From Nipponacmea schrenckii (taxonomy: Eukaryota; Mollusca; Gastropoda; Lottiidae), in assembly GCA_030562195.1 (NCBI GenBank), contig JAUJPP010000012.1, positions 4,960,001 to 5,024,000 of the forward strand: a stretch of 64,000 nt of DNA, given 5' to 3'. The translations under genes and the position numbers were made by a program. The number at the start of each line of letters is the position of its first letter. Within the stretch, counting starts at the first letter, position 1. The notes beneath the pieces were generated by a model. It saw nothing but the letters and a program-made list of their open reading frames with translations, had not been told where the DNA came from and made no database searches. Below are positions 1-11,859 of the stretch, piece by piece.

Positions 1-127
1 GTGTCTTTGTAATATTTTATATTTTAAATATCCACATTCTTATGTAGAATACAAATAAAATTATATGAATAGAGTCCCTACTCTTATGTAGCTAATGCAC
101 CAATGAAGCCTGGCAATGTTATGTAGA

Positions 128-420
128 ATGCATTGAGGGAAATCTTGCCATGACAGCTGCATTAGCCTTCTCTTTTTGAGATTTTCAACTGAATCTTTCA
201 ACTGAATCTTTAACAGCACGGCCTGTAGCACACAGGGCCTCGAATTATTGTCCCATCAGAATGAATACACGCTGTTTCCATATTAGCCCGTCCTACCTGC
301 ATCACTGACATGGAAAAACCCGGTTGAAATATCGTAAATTATTACTCGACCTTTGCCGGGATTAAACCCTGGACCTTTAAGTAAGAGAGTATCTAACTTA
401 CTGAGTCAACGCGACTCCTT
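128..420 (-). repeat. tRNA-derived SINE-like repeat, copy 1
   Basis: Read on the minus strand, about 417 to 345 resembles a tRNA head: an A-box-like GACTCAGTAAGTTAGA followed by a B-box-like GGGTTTAATCCC. Next comes a body containing TGATGCAGGTAGGACGGG, then TGGGACAATAA, then AGGCTAATGCAGCTGTC. The same body segments in the same order occur at about 1290-1600 (+) and 39785-39935 (-), so this is a dispersed family. No function is implied. The left limit is uncertain; similarity could extend towards position 60. Confidence 0.55.
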
Positions 421-974
421 ATACAGAATACAAGTGATATTATAAAAACATCACTTAAGCTCGCCCACCTTATCGCAAAATGTAGGAAAATAAATTTATT
501 GGGTCTACCGTGAAGGTCGTTTCTTGTTATAGAAAACAAACGCCATCCCTCATATTACGAACGGGTTAATGGCACCCACTTAATGGTACAAATGCACCCA
601 CAAATTTCTATATTATGTTTCTAAGCCTTACTCTAGAAAGTTCGTAGTCTCTATGATACGAGATCATAATTTCCATTTTTCAAATGTACATTATTCCTTA
701 GACATGAGAAATGGTATATTCCGTAAATATAGGCGAGCCTGGATTAAATGACATCATTAAATTAATATTTGCCACCAATTACCGTAAATGAAGTAAACAT
801 CAAGGGAGACAAACCTGATTAAAATGGTTATAATTGAAAGCACTGCCAAAAAATTGATACCAAATTTACGTGACGAAAATCATGCGAAAAACAAGGGAGA
901 CAACTCTGATAAAACAAAGTCTTAAGTTTGGTCATTAATCACTGGAATACGGGTCCAACAGAAAAGACATTCGT

Positions 975-1829
975 TTAACTCTTTCGGCGCCAAATAACGT
1001 TATAACGCCATAACGTCAGAGCGCCAAATTAATTTTTAATAAATCGGTATTATGACGTTATATTGTGTAAAATAGGTGTAGATGTTATAGATATTGTGTT
1101 AAAACCATAGAGGTGGGAAGCGTGTTGATATTTACACTCAGGCAAGAAAATTTGAAAAAAAAGTTTTACTTTTTCAAAAATTTTGACTGTAATTGTGCAT
1201 TATGGATACATTTTATTTGAGTTCAGAAATTCAGTGCAAGGTCTAATACACATGCATTGATAAGTCATAGGTAACTGAATTGTGCACAGGAAAGCAATCT
1301 TTGTATGAGCTGCTTGGGTTTTTATTACACATTCTTGGTACAATCCCGGTGTAGGTCGAATCTTCTGACTTTTAATCCGGTTTCCCCTTGTAATTGATGC
1401 AGGTTGAAAGGGCTTATAAGGAAAGGCGTCTCGTTTGGATGGGACAATAAACCGATGCTCCATGTACACGATAAACATCCATTAGTTGAAGACAGATGAA
1501 AATCTATGTGTAGGCTAATGCCGCTGTCTTGGCAAAATTTCCTTCATTGCACCCTGCAGGGAGTTTCTGTCTTCAATCAACCTGAATGAATTAGGAAAAA
1601 TCGCTGACTTGTCAGCACCAAAAACAAAAGAAGACGGGAATTGTTTACAGCGGAAGTGAATTCTGTGTTACTTTAAATAGTAACATTCGTCACAAGCCAT
1701 CAAGCGGGGATTCCCTAAAAACACGACCGGTAACTGAGTCAAGAGAATTGTCGACAAAAGTCGCCTATGGCGTTTTGACGTTATGTTTTTACCGGCGACT
1801 AAAGTCGCCTATGGCGCCGAAAGAGTTAA
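975..1829. mobile_element. TTAA-flanked MITE (piggyBac-like) with nested SINE
   Basis: The ends are inverted copies of each other: CTCTTTCGGCGCC at 979 and GGCGCCGAAAGAG ending at 1825. Each is flanked directly by TTAA (975-978 and 1826-1829), giving an 847-bp element. TTAA target duplication is the hallmark of piggyBac-type insertion. Subterminal motifs such as AAAGTCGCCTATGGCG recur near the right end. There is no transposase, so it is non-autonomous. A SINE-like copy lies inside at about 1290-1600. The piggyBac assignment is inference from the TTAA and the CTCTTT-like start. Confidence 0.7.
1290..1600 (+). repeat. SINE-like repeat, copy 2 (inside the TTAA MITE)
   Basis: Contains the same ordered blocks as copy 1 in plus orientation: a degenerate head ending CAATCCCGGTG, then TTGATGCAGGTTG, then GGATGGGACAATAAACC, then TAGGCTAATGCCGCTGTC. 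It sits wholly within the TTAA-flanked element, so either the SINE inserted into the MITE or the MITE family carries it. Limits are approximate. Confidence 0.5.
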
Positions 1830-2386
1830 ACATCAAGAGGTGCAAAAGCAACTGTAATCAAAAATTTCTAAACGGTATTTTTGATACAGACTATAGAATT
1901 ATTTAATCTGAACTTTTCAGATCTTATCTAACATGTCATTATACAACCATCCACATAAAGTGCACTATTGTTAGATAATATGCACATGTGACAGATAAGC
2001 CGACACGAAAGGAATCAATTTCAGATAAATTTGTGGACAAGCACCAGGTAAATGTAATTGATCTGAAATAGAATTGAAAGCACGATTTCTACATCTCTTT
2101 AATACTTCAATAAGAGAAATTGTGATTTTGTCTGCAAATCTCTTCTAATAAGAAATGTTTCGATAGATGCTTCATTTTAAAACGTGATTATTGGTGAATA
2201 TATGAGTTTTTGATTTGCCTTCTAATTGCAATTATGAGATATTTTGCTTTTGCTGTACTAAACATCTTCGCGATACTAAGGCATTAGAATAAGTTTGTAA
2301 TATCTTCTTATTGTGAAGATGATATACACAATTGAAGTGACTTTTATTCTGTAGATTTCACTCTATCTCTACCTTTGACCTGTAAG

Positions 2387-5300
2387 ATGTTTAAATTGGT
2401 AACATTACTGGCTGTTCTGACCATTGTGTCCTGTCAGACCACTCAAACACCGTAAGTAAGATACTTACTAAATTTTGGTTCTCTTATTGTTTAGAGAGTT
2501 ACTAATTGATTAAAGATGGGTTCCCTCATTAATTAGAGCCAAATTAAGCTTACTAATTGATTAATTGGGGTCATCCCGTCATAATTAACCTGATTACGAG
2601 TTAATTAGGGATTTGTGGGGCCATCTGGTATTTTTCCCAGTCATTAGAACACCTCTACTTTCTATTGATATAAGTATTACCGGTCCAATTATGGTATATA
2701 TATGTATATATATGGAAATAAGGGAACCCTTCTTTAATCGTTGTTTCTAATGAAAATTCCACATATTCTTAAGATATTAAGTTATAAAGGATATGTATCT
2801 TGAACTTTGATGGTTCACGGTACATGGCGAATAGTTCTAAAACACGTCCTCCATTTTGTTGGAATCATCTTCTTTTATAATAAGATAATAAGGTTAATGT
2901 ACTCTTCATCTGTGCTATAAGAAAGTCCCGTTACCAACTATGAAAGGGGTAGATCGTCATCTTCAAAAACATCTGAGGGGAATCCGCCAACACGAAAGCA
3001 CTTCTTGATTGTAGATAACACGGACAATTCCAGATATCCATGTGCCTCTTCTGGCTCACCATCTGTCGGTTGACGTCTCCTCATCATTCGGTAAAGTGCT
3101 GGTTGGTCATCTACCCCTATAAAATAGTTAAAAATGTTTAACACATTCGACTTGTTGTATAAGAAGATTAAGTCTTAAGGCTTAGTTCCCAGTTTGAAAT
3201 ACTATTATTTTTGTTTTCTCGATATTGAAAGTTAATTTCAACTTTTGACAATACAAATATAATCTTTTAACTAAATGTTGCAGTCCATTTTGGGAAGTTG
3301 ACATGCGTGTAGTATCATCAGCTTTTATCAGATATTAAAATCATACTTTCGAGATAAACAGGATCAATGATATTCTCATTTATGAAGCAATTAAAGTCAT
3401 TCAAAAAAAAAAAAAAAAATGTCAGAATAAGCACCATTGGAACTTACATATAAATTGCAATGCTCATACATAGATTTGATACAATATACCATTTTAGCAC
3501 TAATACCAATTTTATGTACCTTTGATATAAGCAAACATCTGAAATGATTTTTAATATGTATATTGTTATAGTTTGTCCAAGTAAAAAGTCGTTTATTAAT
3601 TATAATGGAGAATATCTTAACTATTACTGGCATTAGGGTAATACCCCTATAATTGTTAACATCTTTGGAATTCCCTTTCTTGGTCCAGTTTCAAGGGTAC
3701 AGACCGTTGTTAAAAACAATGTTAAATTTTTTCCAACGCTTTTTCCTGATTTTAATTTTCGAAATGCACATTTCACTTCATCTATTATTTTTTACTATAA
3801 AGATAAGTATCTGATGTATTAATGTTGATTGACTCACAGGTAGAGCACTTTATCGCAGGACGCACCTAATATATTTTTTAAATGTATTTAGAATTGATTG
3901 AGCTCTATTGAGCAAGATAGCTACAGGGTTTTTGAACTTGTGTATTACATGCCAAAATTTCTTTGGATTGGTCCAATCGGAGTTCTTTCCCTTTAAAGTA
4001 CCTGAAAGCCTCTCTTGTATGTTTTGAGATTATCGCTACAAGCTCCATTGATATTATATCTGGACTTACCAACACTGTGGGCTCTATCGATTCGTATTCT
4101 CATTTTTGCATCGTCGATTTTCAGCTCATTTACAAAGATTTCTTTAATGACATTCACACAGTTTTCATCTTGTACTTCCTTTTACTACTATGGGACTTGA
4201 TTTAGTTGCCGGATTGCGGTTTAGAGGGGTTTTGCCTGTTTACCGAAGATTATCTCTTATGTACTTGTATATGAATTTCGTAATAGCTTGACATTTTGAA
4301 GATCCCAGAAATGTGATTTTAAAGGTAATTGATCAAACCTAACAGTTTTCACCTGATATAGTTTCTCTGAAAATGATCTAAAACAATTATCAAATGAGAT
4401 CAGCATAGAATTATTTCAAATCAAAATATACTGTTTAGTAAGCCAATGTTCAGCTATTGATGTATGCCTTCTTCGTAGGAAAATAGCCAAAGATATAGAA
4501 GCATTTTTCAAAGCAATGGATACGAATGGTGATGGTAAAGCATCGTACCAAGAATTCTACAATTCAATATACGCCATGGACACCGATAGTAAGTACGTTA
4601 CACCATACTACTTGCTTGATTGATAGGGATTGATACGCCATTGATGACACCTTTAATTAATTTTCTACCCTTCAAACGGTTGCGTTCTATGTTCGTCGAC
4701 ACACATCTCCTGTTGTACCGATAGCCGCAAATTCCAATAATTTTTTACATTACAAACCTCCCATTGTGCGTCTGTCAGGATTCTCATTGAGAAATGTTTT
4801 GAAACGAAGGTGATATGTTGCATTTTTGACCAAATTGTCATAAATTTGTTACACAATTTATATTACCATTAGAGATACAAAGCATTCACTCCCCTCTCCC
4901 CTTTTGTATCACCAATTGGGAACACCACCAATATTAGATTGTTTTCAGTTCGATAGAGATAAGGTGTGTGTCTCTTCTTTTATAGCTTATGTAAGACAAG
5001 CTTTACTTCATTTATGTGACAATGACAAATTTACGGATTCGATCTCGTCGGAAAGGTACACATTGTATAACCCTTTTTCAGTGAGAATATTGTTATCCCA
5101 AAGGATTTTGCATCCAACACATTTAGAGCTAAGTGACATGTGATTAGCGTTGGGGAACTTTCTTGTTTGAACAATATTCATTTCATTTAACAGTGCAACA
5201 TAAGTTACATAGAACAATATGAAATGACGATACAGAAACAAGCTAAGAGTTTAAATAAATGTGCTTCGCCTGTGTTTACAGTTAGAAATATGTATGGTTA

Positions 5301-6367
5301 AACGGTATCCAGACTAGATGGAGTAAATGTACAATAATATATGTTATAATAATATAATATAGTTACCAGTCTGTACAATACATTCCCTGTTTTCCGAATT
5401 TTGTCATGTTTAATTGTGATTCATACTTTTTGTATTGTAGAAAATGGTAAAGTAATATTTAGAGAGTATATTATCGGCACCAATGCTAGCCCGGAAACAG
5501 CACATGCTGTGTTTGATTATTTTGACTCGGATGCTGATGGCCACCTTGACGAAGATGATATCAAAGTCACATATAATCAGTATGATGTCAATAGAGACAG
5601 AGTTGTAACTTTGGCGGAGTTCTCAACATCGTTTGAATGTGTAAGTAACGACCAATCCATACAGGAATCAAATTTATTGTAAGGGTTTAAATTATACCTT
5701 TTATACTCAGTTGAAATTATTCGGTTTGTTCCAAAGGTTTTGTCGTCATCAGGGTCAAATACTTCTTCACAATGTTAAGCAATTACAAACTGCGTTTTAT
5801 ACCCCGATTGCAACAGCCACCTTTCTTCTATCTCAAAAGTTTGTATAAAAGCGATTTCATTAGATTGTAATGCCAATCACTTTTATGCCAATCAGTGCTG
5901 TCGATTATAGTCTTCCTGTCGACGTGTACATTCCAAACATAACGCTGCATTTAAAAACTAAATGAATACAAAAAGAGCTCTTTTACATAATGGCTTTGTG
6001 AAGAACTGTCTAAGAGGCAAGATAACTTCCCGAACCAGCTTTTAAGGGTTAAGATTGTGCCTTGCATTGAAAACAACGAACAGTTAGTCATCTGGGACCA
6101 TTTTAACACAAACTGTAGAGGTGGTTTCAGATGAGTTTTTAATTAACCTACGATTCTTGTTCAATCTAATCGGATTGTTTCAGTCATTTTGAAAGTAAAT
6201 AAGCATCGGTCTGCCACGCCTCATTTTTAGTGAAATTGATAACTCTTGACTTAAAATATAAAAACAATTAACGAAGTACAACAAGAATAATGTGTTTTTG
6301 TATATTGTAGATGTTAAGTGTAATTCGTCAGAGTTTTGGCACCTTGAAACCAGTTGTTGTTGGTTGA
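2387..6367 (+). CDS. Secreted four-EF-hand calcium-binding protein, paralogue 1
   Basis: Four coding exons join in frame to 143 residues: 2387-2451, 4479-4588, 5441-5640 and 6311-6367 (intron phases 2, 1, 0). Residues 1-17 form a hydrophobic signal peptide (MFKLVTLLAVLTIVSCQ). Loop 1 is DTNGDGKASYQE. Loop 2 (DTDKNGKVIFRE) is split by intron 2. Loop 3 is DSDADGHLDEDD and loop 4 is DVNRDRVVTLAE, where Arg replaces the usual Gly at position 6. The tail is short (ends VVVG). The product is probably secreted and binds Ca2+; a role in shell or mantle calcium handling is only a guess from molluscan context. An acceptor just before the ATG (TATTCTGTAG at about 2346-2355) suggests a separate 5'UTR exon. 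It has two paralogues downstream in the window. Intron 1 (2452-4478) holds a retrotransposon remnant. Confidence 0.85.
3397..4205 (-). pseudogene. Remnant of a non-LTR retrotransposon (ORF1 end plus RT fragment)
   Basis: On the minus strand, about 4200-3960 translates to a stretch like the C-terminal part of L1-type ORF1 (ENCVNVIKEIFVNELKIDD, then RAHSVGK). About 3670-3400 translates to reverse-transcriptase-like blocks (NNYRGIT, KIFSIIINKRLFTW, SAKMVYCIKSMYEH) similar to the element at 7-11.5 kb. The endonuclease region between them is missing, and there are frameshifts and a poly-A run at about 3403. It is a dead fragment inside intron 1 of EF-hand gene 1. Confidence 0.6.
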
Positions 6368-6385
6368 ATTTACCCTATTGGTAAC

Positions 6386-6391
6386 AATAAA
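6386..6391 (+). promoter_or_regulatory. Polyadenylation signal of EF-hand gene 1
   Basis: AATAAA lies 19 nt after the TGA at 6365-6367, in the expected position for 3'-end formation of this gene. Confidence 0.65.
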
Positions 6392-6399
6392 ATTGTTCC

Positions 6400-7030
6400 T
6401 CTATTTTATATGTGGTTTCTAACCTGGCTCCTATCATATCTGGCACCTATCATAATCAAACAAACAGTGCAACCTGACTGATGTCAAATAATTATGTATT
6501 CTCTACTTCTACTAAAAAGTCTCTGGATCTGCAAAGACTTTCCTAAAGTTTAAATGTGTATCGAGGTCGATATCACCGATTCGCAAGTTTTAGTCAGATG
6601 TCTGTGGCCTTTGCAGTCCACTAATAGTAAGCAATTTATCGTTGCTAAAAGACGTCGTAATTCAATTAATATCTGATACAGCGAATAACATTAAGTCTAT
6701 AACCAAGGCCATTAAGTTTGACCATATCTTAAGGGAAACAACTGTTAACCTTTGATTAAAATAATCATATTTCGTATTAAATCAAAAATAGTATATCGTT
6801 TTCATGAATCCATCACAGTATATTGTTTTCAAGAATCCATCACAGGGCTGGGTAATACAGCAACTGTAGTTTCTCTATGTTAAATGTTTTATAAGTGCTA
6901 TTATTATGGATTTTTTTATTGGATATTTGTGATTTAGGACTTATCACAATGTTCTCACTGTAAGTTAATGACCTCAAGATGTCTAATTTAACATTTGAAT
7001 ACTAAAACTTTGACGAAATAGTGTACTATT
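6400..7030. other. Intergenic, nothing recognised
   Basis: AT-rich spacer between EF-hand gene 1 and the non-LTR element. A short duplicated phrase (CATGAATCCATCACAG and CAAGAATCCATCACAG, about 6804-6845) is the only structure I noticed. The 5' end of the retrotransposon may begin within its right part. Confidence 0.5.
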
Positions 7031-7055
7031 GACTTTTCTCTGAATACATCTCAAT

Positions 7056-7661
7056 ATGGGAAGGCATAAGAATAATCATAGGGCGAATCAAAGCAATAAT
7101 GGAAAAAGAAAGCGGATGGGAAGTACAGAGATTTCTGAATCTTCAGATATTCTTGACAAAATATTCCAGGATGATGACTCCCTTAAAAATTTAATCTCAA
7201 ATTTATTGAAAAACGAGAAAGCAAAGTCCCACATATTATCATTGTTAAAACCAGACTTAATGAACTTAGTTAATGATCAAATCAGTGTACAAGATCAACG
7301 TATTGACGATCTCGAACAATATTCACGACGAACTTGTCTCAAGCTGAGTGGTATTCCCGAGTCCAACTCAAAAGAGAACACTGACGATATCGTCATTGAC
7401 CTAATAAACAGAGAAATTCTATATCCTCTTGATGTATTTATTAGTAAGCCGACATTAGCCGTCGCTAATATTATTGTACGATTTTTAAGTTATCGATGTC
7501 GAGCATTAGTATTCTCGAACAAAAGAAATTTAAAAACACACAATGACAAGAGAATCTCAAAAATATTCATCAATGAAGCATTAACACGCAAACGGGCTGA
7601 TCTCTTTCGCCGTTCTCGTGAATTGTTCAAACTAAAAAGAATTGAGAGCTGCTGGACATAA
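7056..7661 (+). pseudogene. Retrotransposon ORF1 protein, truncated by damaged sequence
   Basis: A 201-residue open frame beginning MGRHKNNHRANQSNNGKRKR (basic N-terminus). The middle has a possible coiled coil around DQRIDDLEQYSRRT. The C-terminal half resembles the L1-type RNA-binding domain (LKLSGIPES, then IIVRFLSYRCRALVF, then ISKIFINEALTRKRADLFRR). It stops just after RIESCWT, where related ORF1 proteins usually continue for some tens of residues. The following 600 bp are homopolymer-rich and frame-broken, so the stop is likely damage or sequencing error rather than a natural end. Confidence 0.7.
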
Positions 7662-8240
7662 AAATAATAAAAAATTTTTTTTACATTAAAACCCAATAAC
7701 AAGGACATGGTCCGTCTTTATCCCAGGGGTCGGATCATTTTCAATAACCGTCCCGAAAAACACCAATTCCCACCCAAAAAATGTGTTAAACAAATCGGGC
7801 CCGATAATATACTTCCGGGGATCAATCCAACAAATAAAAATCAATACCCCCAACAATTTGTTTAAAAAAACAATAATTGCAGGAATTTGGGGCAAATTTT
7901 CAACCTACAATTTACCTCTTAAAATGGTGAAAAATGTTCCATTTGTAGGGTTTAAATTTAAAACCCCGAAAAACCCTTTGTACTTGTTTGAATCCAGGCC
8001 ACAGTTTTGTAAGCTCCTGATACACCAAATTCCAGGGCCTACGTAATGAGAACCATTTCCTTTTACTTCCCCCAACCCAAAAAGTAAAATTAAAGAAACC
8101 AAACAAAATTTTGGGAAATTGGGGAAAAGGATCCAAAAAAATCACCCCTTGGGGTTTTTGAAACCCCGGTCGTTTGAATAAGGCCCTTTTTTTAAATTCC
8201 GGGGTCTTAGACCCCCTTTTTTTACTCTAAAAAAAAACTT

Positions 8241-11200
8241 TTGGGGTTATTTTGGGGGAAAAACCAAAATTTTAAAGGTCTGAAATCATCCGTATCTGAT
8301 AAATCGTTTGTTAACTTTCTTTCATATTATGATCTACTTCTGTTTAGTGAAACTTGGATTAAGGATGAAGCTACAATTGCCATCAATAACTTTTCAGAGG
8401 GAATATTCATAAATAGGCAAAAATCATTCCAATTGGGAAAGCGTTACGATATATTTGGTGGTTTAGCTGTATATTTCAAACCATTTCTAAAGAATTTTAT
8501 TCAAGTCAAGGACATATGTGACTGGGGTGCTTGCGTTCTCAAGTTTGATAAAAAGATATGTTTTGATAACAAAACCACTTTCATTATATTTACATATATC
8601 CCTCCTGAAAACAGTTCATTCCATAACATTCTCGATTTGGATCCATTTCTCAAAATTGAGCAGCTATATCGTAAATTTTGCGATGAGGGTAATGTTTTAA
8701 TATGTGGTGATTTAAATGGCCGAACCAGAAGTGAACTTGACTTTATTGTAAACGACAACATTGATCATTATTTAGATAGTGCTCCATATGATGATCCGAA
8801 TATTGATGACTTTTCCATAAGATTTTCTGAAGATAAAATCCTTAATGCCTTTGGTAAGCGTATACTAGAACTCTGCAAGTCTACTGGATGTTTGATTTGC
8901 AATGGTAGGTTTGGTAATGACAATGGGATTGGTAAATTCACATACCACTCGGCTAAAGGTCATAGCTTGATCGACTACTTAATTGTCCCTCCTAGCTTTT
9001 TACCCTATATAATAGATTTCGATGTACTTGATCCCACGGAATATTCTGACCACTGTGCATTGAGTTTCAAACTTGAGCTAGCGTCTAGTTTTAGACGTAT
9101 CACAGCTTCATCTTCAAGCAATGAGGTAGTTATGAACGTAAAGATAAATGGGAAGCCTGTAAGGTTAATGAATTCAGAGAGTTAGTATCTGTGGACTTTA
9201 CCAAACTTCAGGATATTATTCAAACGCATTGTAATGATGTACATGTCCTGGTCAGTGAGGTTAGTGATATTAGTGATATTTTTAAGAATATCATTCAAAC
9301 TATATTTGGCAAAGTTAGCTACACACTACCCATAACAAATGGCTATCGTAAGATCAAAAACGATCCCTGGTTTGACTCTACGTGCAGGAAATCCAGGAAG
9401 TCTTTTCATATATTGAGAAATAGGTTCCTTAGATCTCGCTCATCTCATGACAGGAGTTGTTTTGTCAAAGGTAGGGCTAATTTTAACAAAATCAAGAAAA
9501 GAGCTAAACAAAAATATAATCGATCTTTTGGTTGTCGTTTATGTAATATAGCTAAGAAAGAACCCAAGAAATTCTGGTCAACAATAAAAGGCTTTAGAAA
9601 ACAGAATGTTTCCTCTAAGCTTGGTGTTTCAGACTTCTTCTTACATTTTAGTAAGGTTTATTCTGTTCCTGATAGTCTCAGGAACAGTAACAGTGAATTG
9701 ATACTTGCCCCAAACCAAATTTGTGATGCTCTTGATTCTGAAATATCTCTAAGTAAAGTTACTAAAGCGGTTAATTCTCTTAAGCGAAATAAAAGCAGTG
9801 GTTTAGATCAGATTTGTTCTGAGTTCTTCATGAGTCAATAGACATTATCGCTCCTTTACTTGTTACTATATTCAACCAAATTTACACTAGTGGCGAGTAC
9901 CGCCAGGGTTGGGAAGATAGTTTACTCGTACCAGTGCCCAAAAAGGGTGATCCTGATTTGGCCGATAATTATAGAGGTATTTCAATTATAAATGTTTTTG
10001 CCAAGATTTTCTCAATAATATTAAACCGGAGACTATATACATGGTGTGAAAACAATAATAAATTTGATGATACCCAATTTGGTTTTCGGAAAAAAAGTAG
10101 CACTGTTGATGCCTTATTTGTGTTAAATGGTATTGTTTCCCATTGCCTTAACCATGGTTCGAAATTGTTTTGTGCTTTTGTTGATCTTAAAAAGTGTTTT
10201 GATACGATACATAGAGATCTTCTGATTTTTAAATTAAGTAACTCTGGTGTAAGCTCAAAATTATTACAAATTATAGAATCCATGTACAAAAATGTTAGTA
10301 ATGTTGTAAAGTTTAAAGGTTCAATATCAAAACAGTTTTATAGTTACACTGGAGTGAAACAGGGTGAACCCCTTTCTCCGGTACTTTTCCTATTATTTAT
10401 CAAATTGTTAAAGAATTCGTATATTTGGGATTACTATTAAATCAAAATGGCAAATTTACTTCTACCGTAAAACGCATAGCAGTTCAAGGGCGCAGAGCTC
10501 TAGGTGCTCTTTTTAACACTCTTAATTCATTCGATCTCGATGTCATAACACAACATTCTGTATTCCAATCATTAGTTGAATCGATCTTAAACTACGGTTG
10601 TGAGGTATGGGGTTTTACCCAGGCCAAACCCATCGAAAAGATTCAAAATGATTTCCTACGTTACATTTTGTTTGCTGGTAAAAATACACCTTTACTAACA
10701 TTATTTGGTGATACAGGTATTTTCCCATTGTATGTTACTAGGAGAGTTAAGATTATTAATTATTGGTTAAAAATCTTGTCCACGAACAATCCACTATTGT
10801 ATACTACCTTTAAAACTATGCGCGCTGATAGCTTTCACGGTAAAGAAAATTGGGCTAGTAATCTCCACAAATTGCTTGATGAGTTGGGTTTTAGTATAGT
10901 CTTTACGGAAAATTATCCTGTTAACATTAAGCTTATTCATTCTATTCATAATCGGATAAAAGACCAGTATATTCAGGAATGGTCATCTGCAATCGCTGCA
11001 TCCAGTAATTTAAGATTTTGCCAACGTGTTAAAGTTAATTTTAGAGCTGAGTTCTATCTAGAATCAAAACTGTTAAATAAAGCTTATAAGAATATTATTT
11101 TCAAACTAAGATCTGGTACATTGAAGCTTAATATCGAAATAGGCAGATATTTTAAAATAGACCGTGATAAAAGAATATGTAAAATTTGTCAGACTAAATC

Positions 11201-11402
11201 TGTCGAAGATGAATATCATTTATTGCTTTGTTGTCCAGCATACACTATGCTAAGACATAAATTTCTCCCTCGTTTCGCCTGGTCATTTCCTTGCTTGTCC
11301 AAATTAGACAGAATATTGAAATTTGACAAAATTATTGACCTGCGTAATCTCGGGAAATATTTAGTGGAAGCTATGAAATTTAGATCTAATTTAATTTCTT
11401 AA
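8241..11402 (+). pseudogene. Retrotransposon ORF2: endonuclease and reverse transcriptase, core deleted
   Basis: The endonuclease part (about 8281-9100) shows LLLFSETW, GDLNGRTR, DYLIVPPS and YSDHCALSF, matching the catalytic blocks of the exonuclease-endonuclease-phosphatase fold. A linker follows (9191-9841, ending near KRNKSSGLDQIC). The RT part shows VPKKGDPDLADNYRGIS, FGFRKKSSTVDA, FVDLKKCFDTIHRDLL and GVKQGEPLSPVLF. Immediately afterwards the sequence jumps to thumb-like YLGLLLNQNGKF, so the YxDD catalytic box and flanks are deleted. The C-terminus has a Cys/His cluster (CKICQTKSVEDEYHLLLCC). Frameshifts lie near 9185, 9840 and 10425. It cannot be active. Confidence 0.85.
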
Positions 11403-11839
11403 CTATATTGTGTATTTACAATTTTGTATGAATTACATGTATGAACTTATTATTTTTGTATATTATTATATGATTCTGTAAATTATTTTTGTAAAATTAG
11501 GGGCTATAGCTACATTTGTGGCTTTGTCTGAAATAAACTAAACTAAACTAAACATATTTAATGAGCAAACACAGCTAACAGAATTTAAAGCATCAAAATA
11601 CATAACAAAGTACAGGAAAATATATTTGAAAATTCGAAGGATTAATTATAAGGAGGTGAAGGGTGGGGAAGGGGGGTGTACTATCACTTTATTTCTATCA
11701 GCTTTGAGAACATCATATTTCTACGTTTTGAATTAAAATAAGCTCACAATATTAATAAACACTACGTTCAAACAGTCTGATATAAATACTGAACATATAC
11801 ATTTTCAAATAGTCACAAAGGCGTTACCAAAATGTCAAA

Positions 11840-11845
11840 TTTATT
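11840..11845 (-). promoter_or_regulatory. Polyadenylation signal of the somatomedin-B gene
   Basis: AATAAA on the minus strand, 14 nt past the TGA of exon 3 at 11862-11860. It supports the three-exon model over the read-through end at 12289. Confidence 0.55.
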
Positions 11846-11859
11846 TTCAGGAATCAGTG

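Larger units (their letters stand above)
7030..11560 (+). mobile_element. Non-LTR retrotransposon (LINE) with CTAAA tail, damaged
   Basis: Order of parts on the plus strand: an L1-like ORF1 protein, an apurinic-type endonuclease, a reverse transcriptase and a C-terminal Cys/His segment. The 3' end is a tandem (CTAAA)n tail at about 11535-11555, as in several CR1/Jockey-related clades. Frames are broken at several points: after ORF1, near 9185, near 9840, and by a deletion at about 10405-10430. No clear target duplication was found. It lies between EF-hand gene 1 and the somatomedin-B gene. The left boundary is a guess. Confidence 0.85.

Noticed and set aside
345..417. A tRNA gene
   Set aside because: A-box and B-box-like sequences are present, but the cloverleaf is poor and the segment leads into a dispersed repeat body, so it is a SINE head.
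2938..3144. A 68-codon minus-strand frame with an acidic end inside EF-hand gene 1 intron 1
   Set aside because: No family resemblance or splice sites; probably chance or a decayed repeat.
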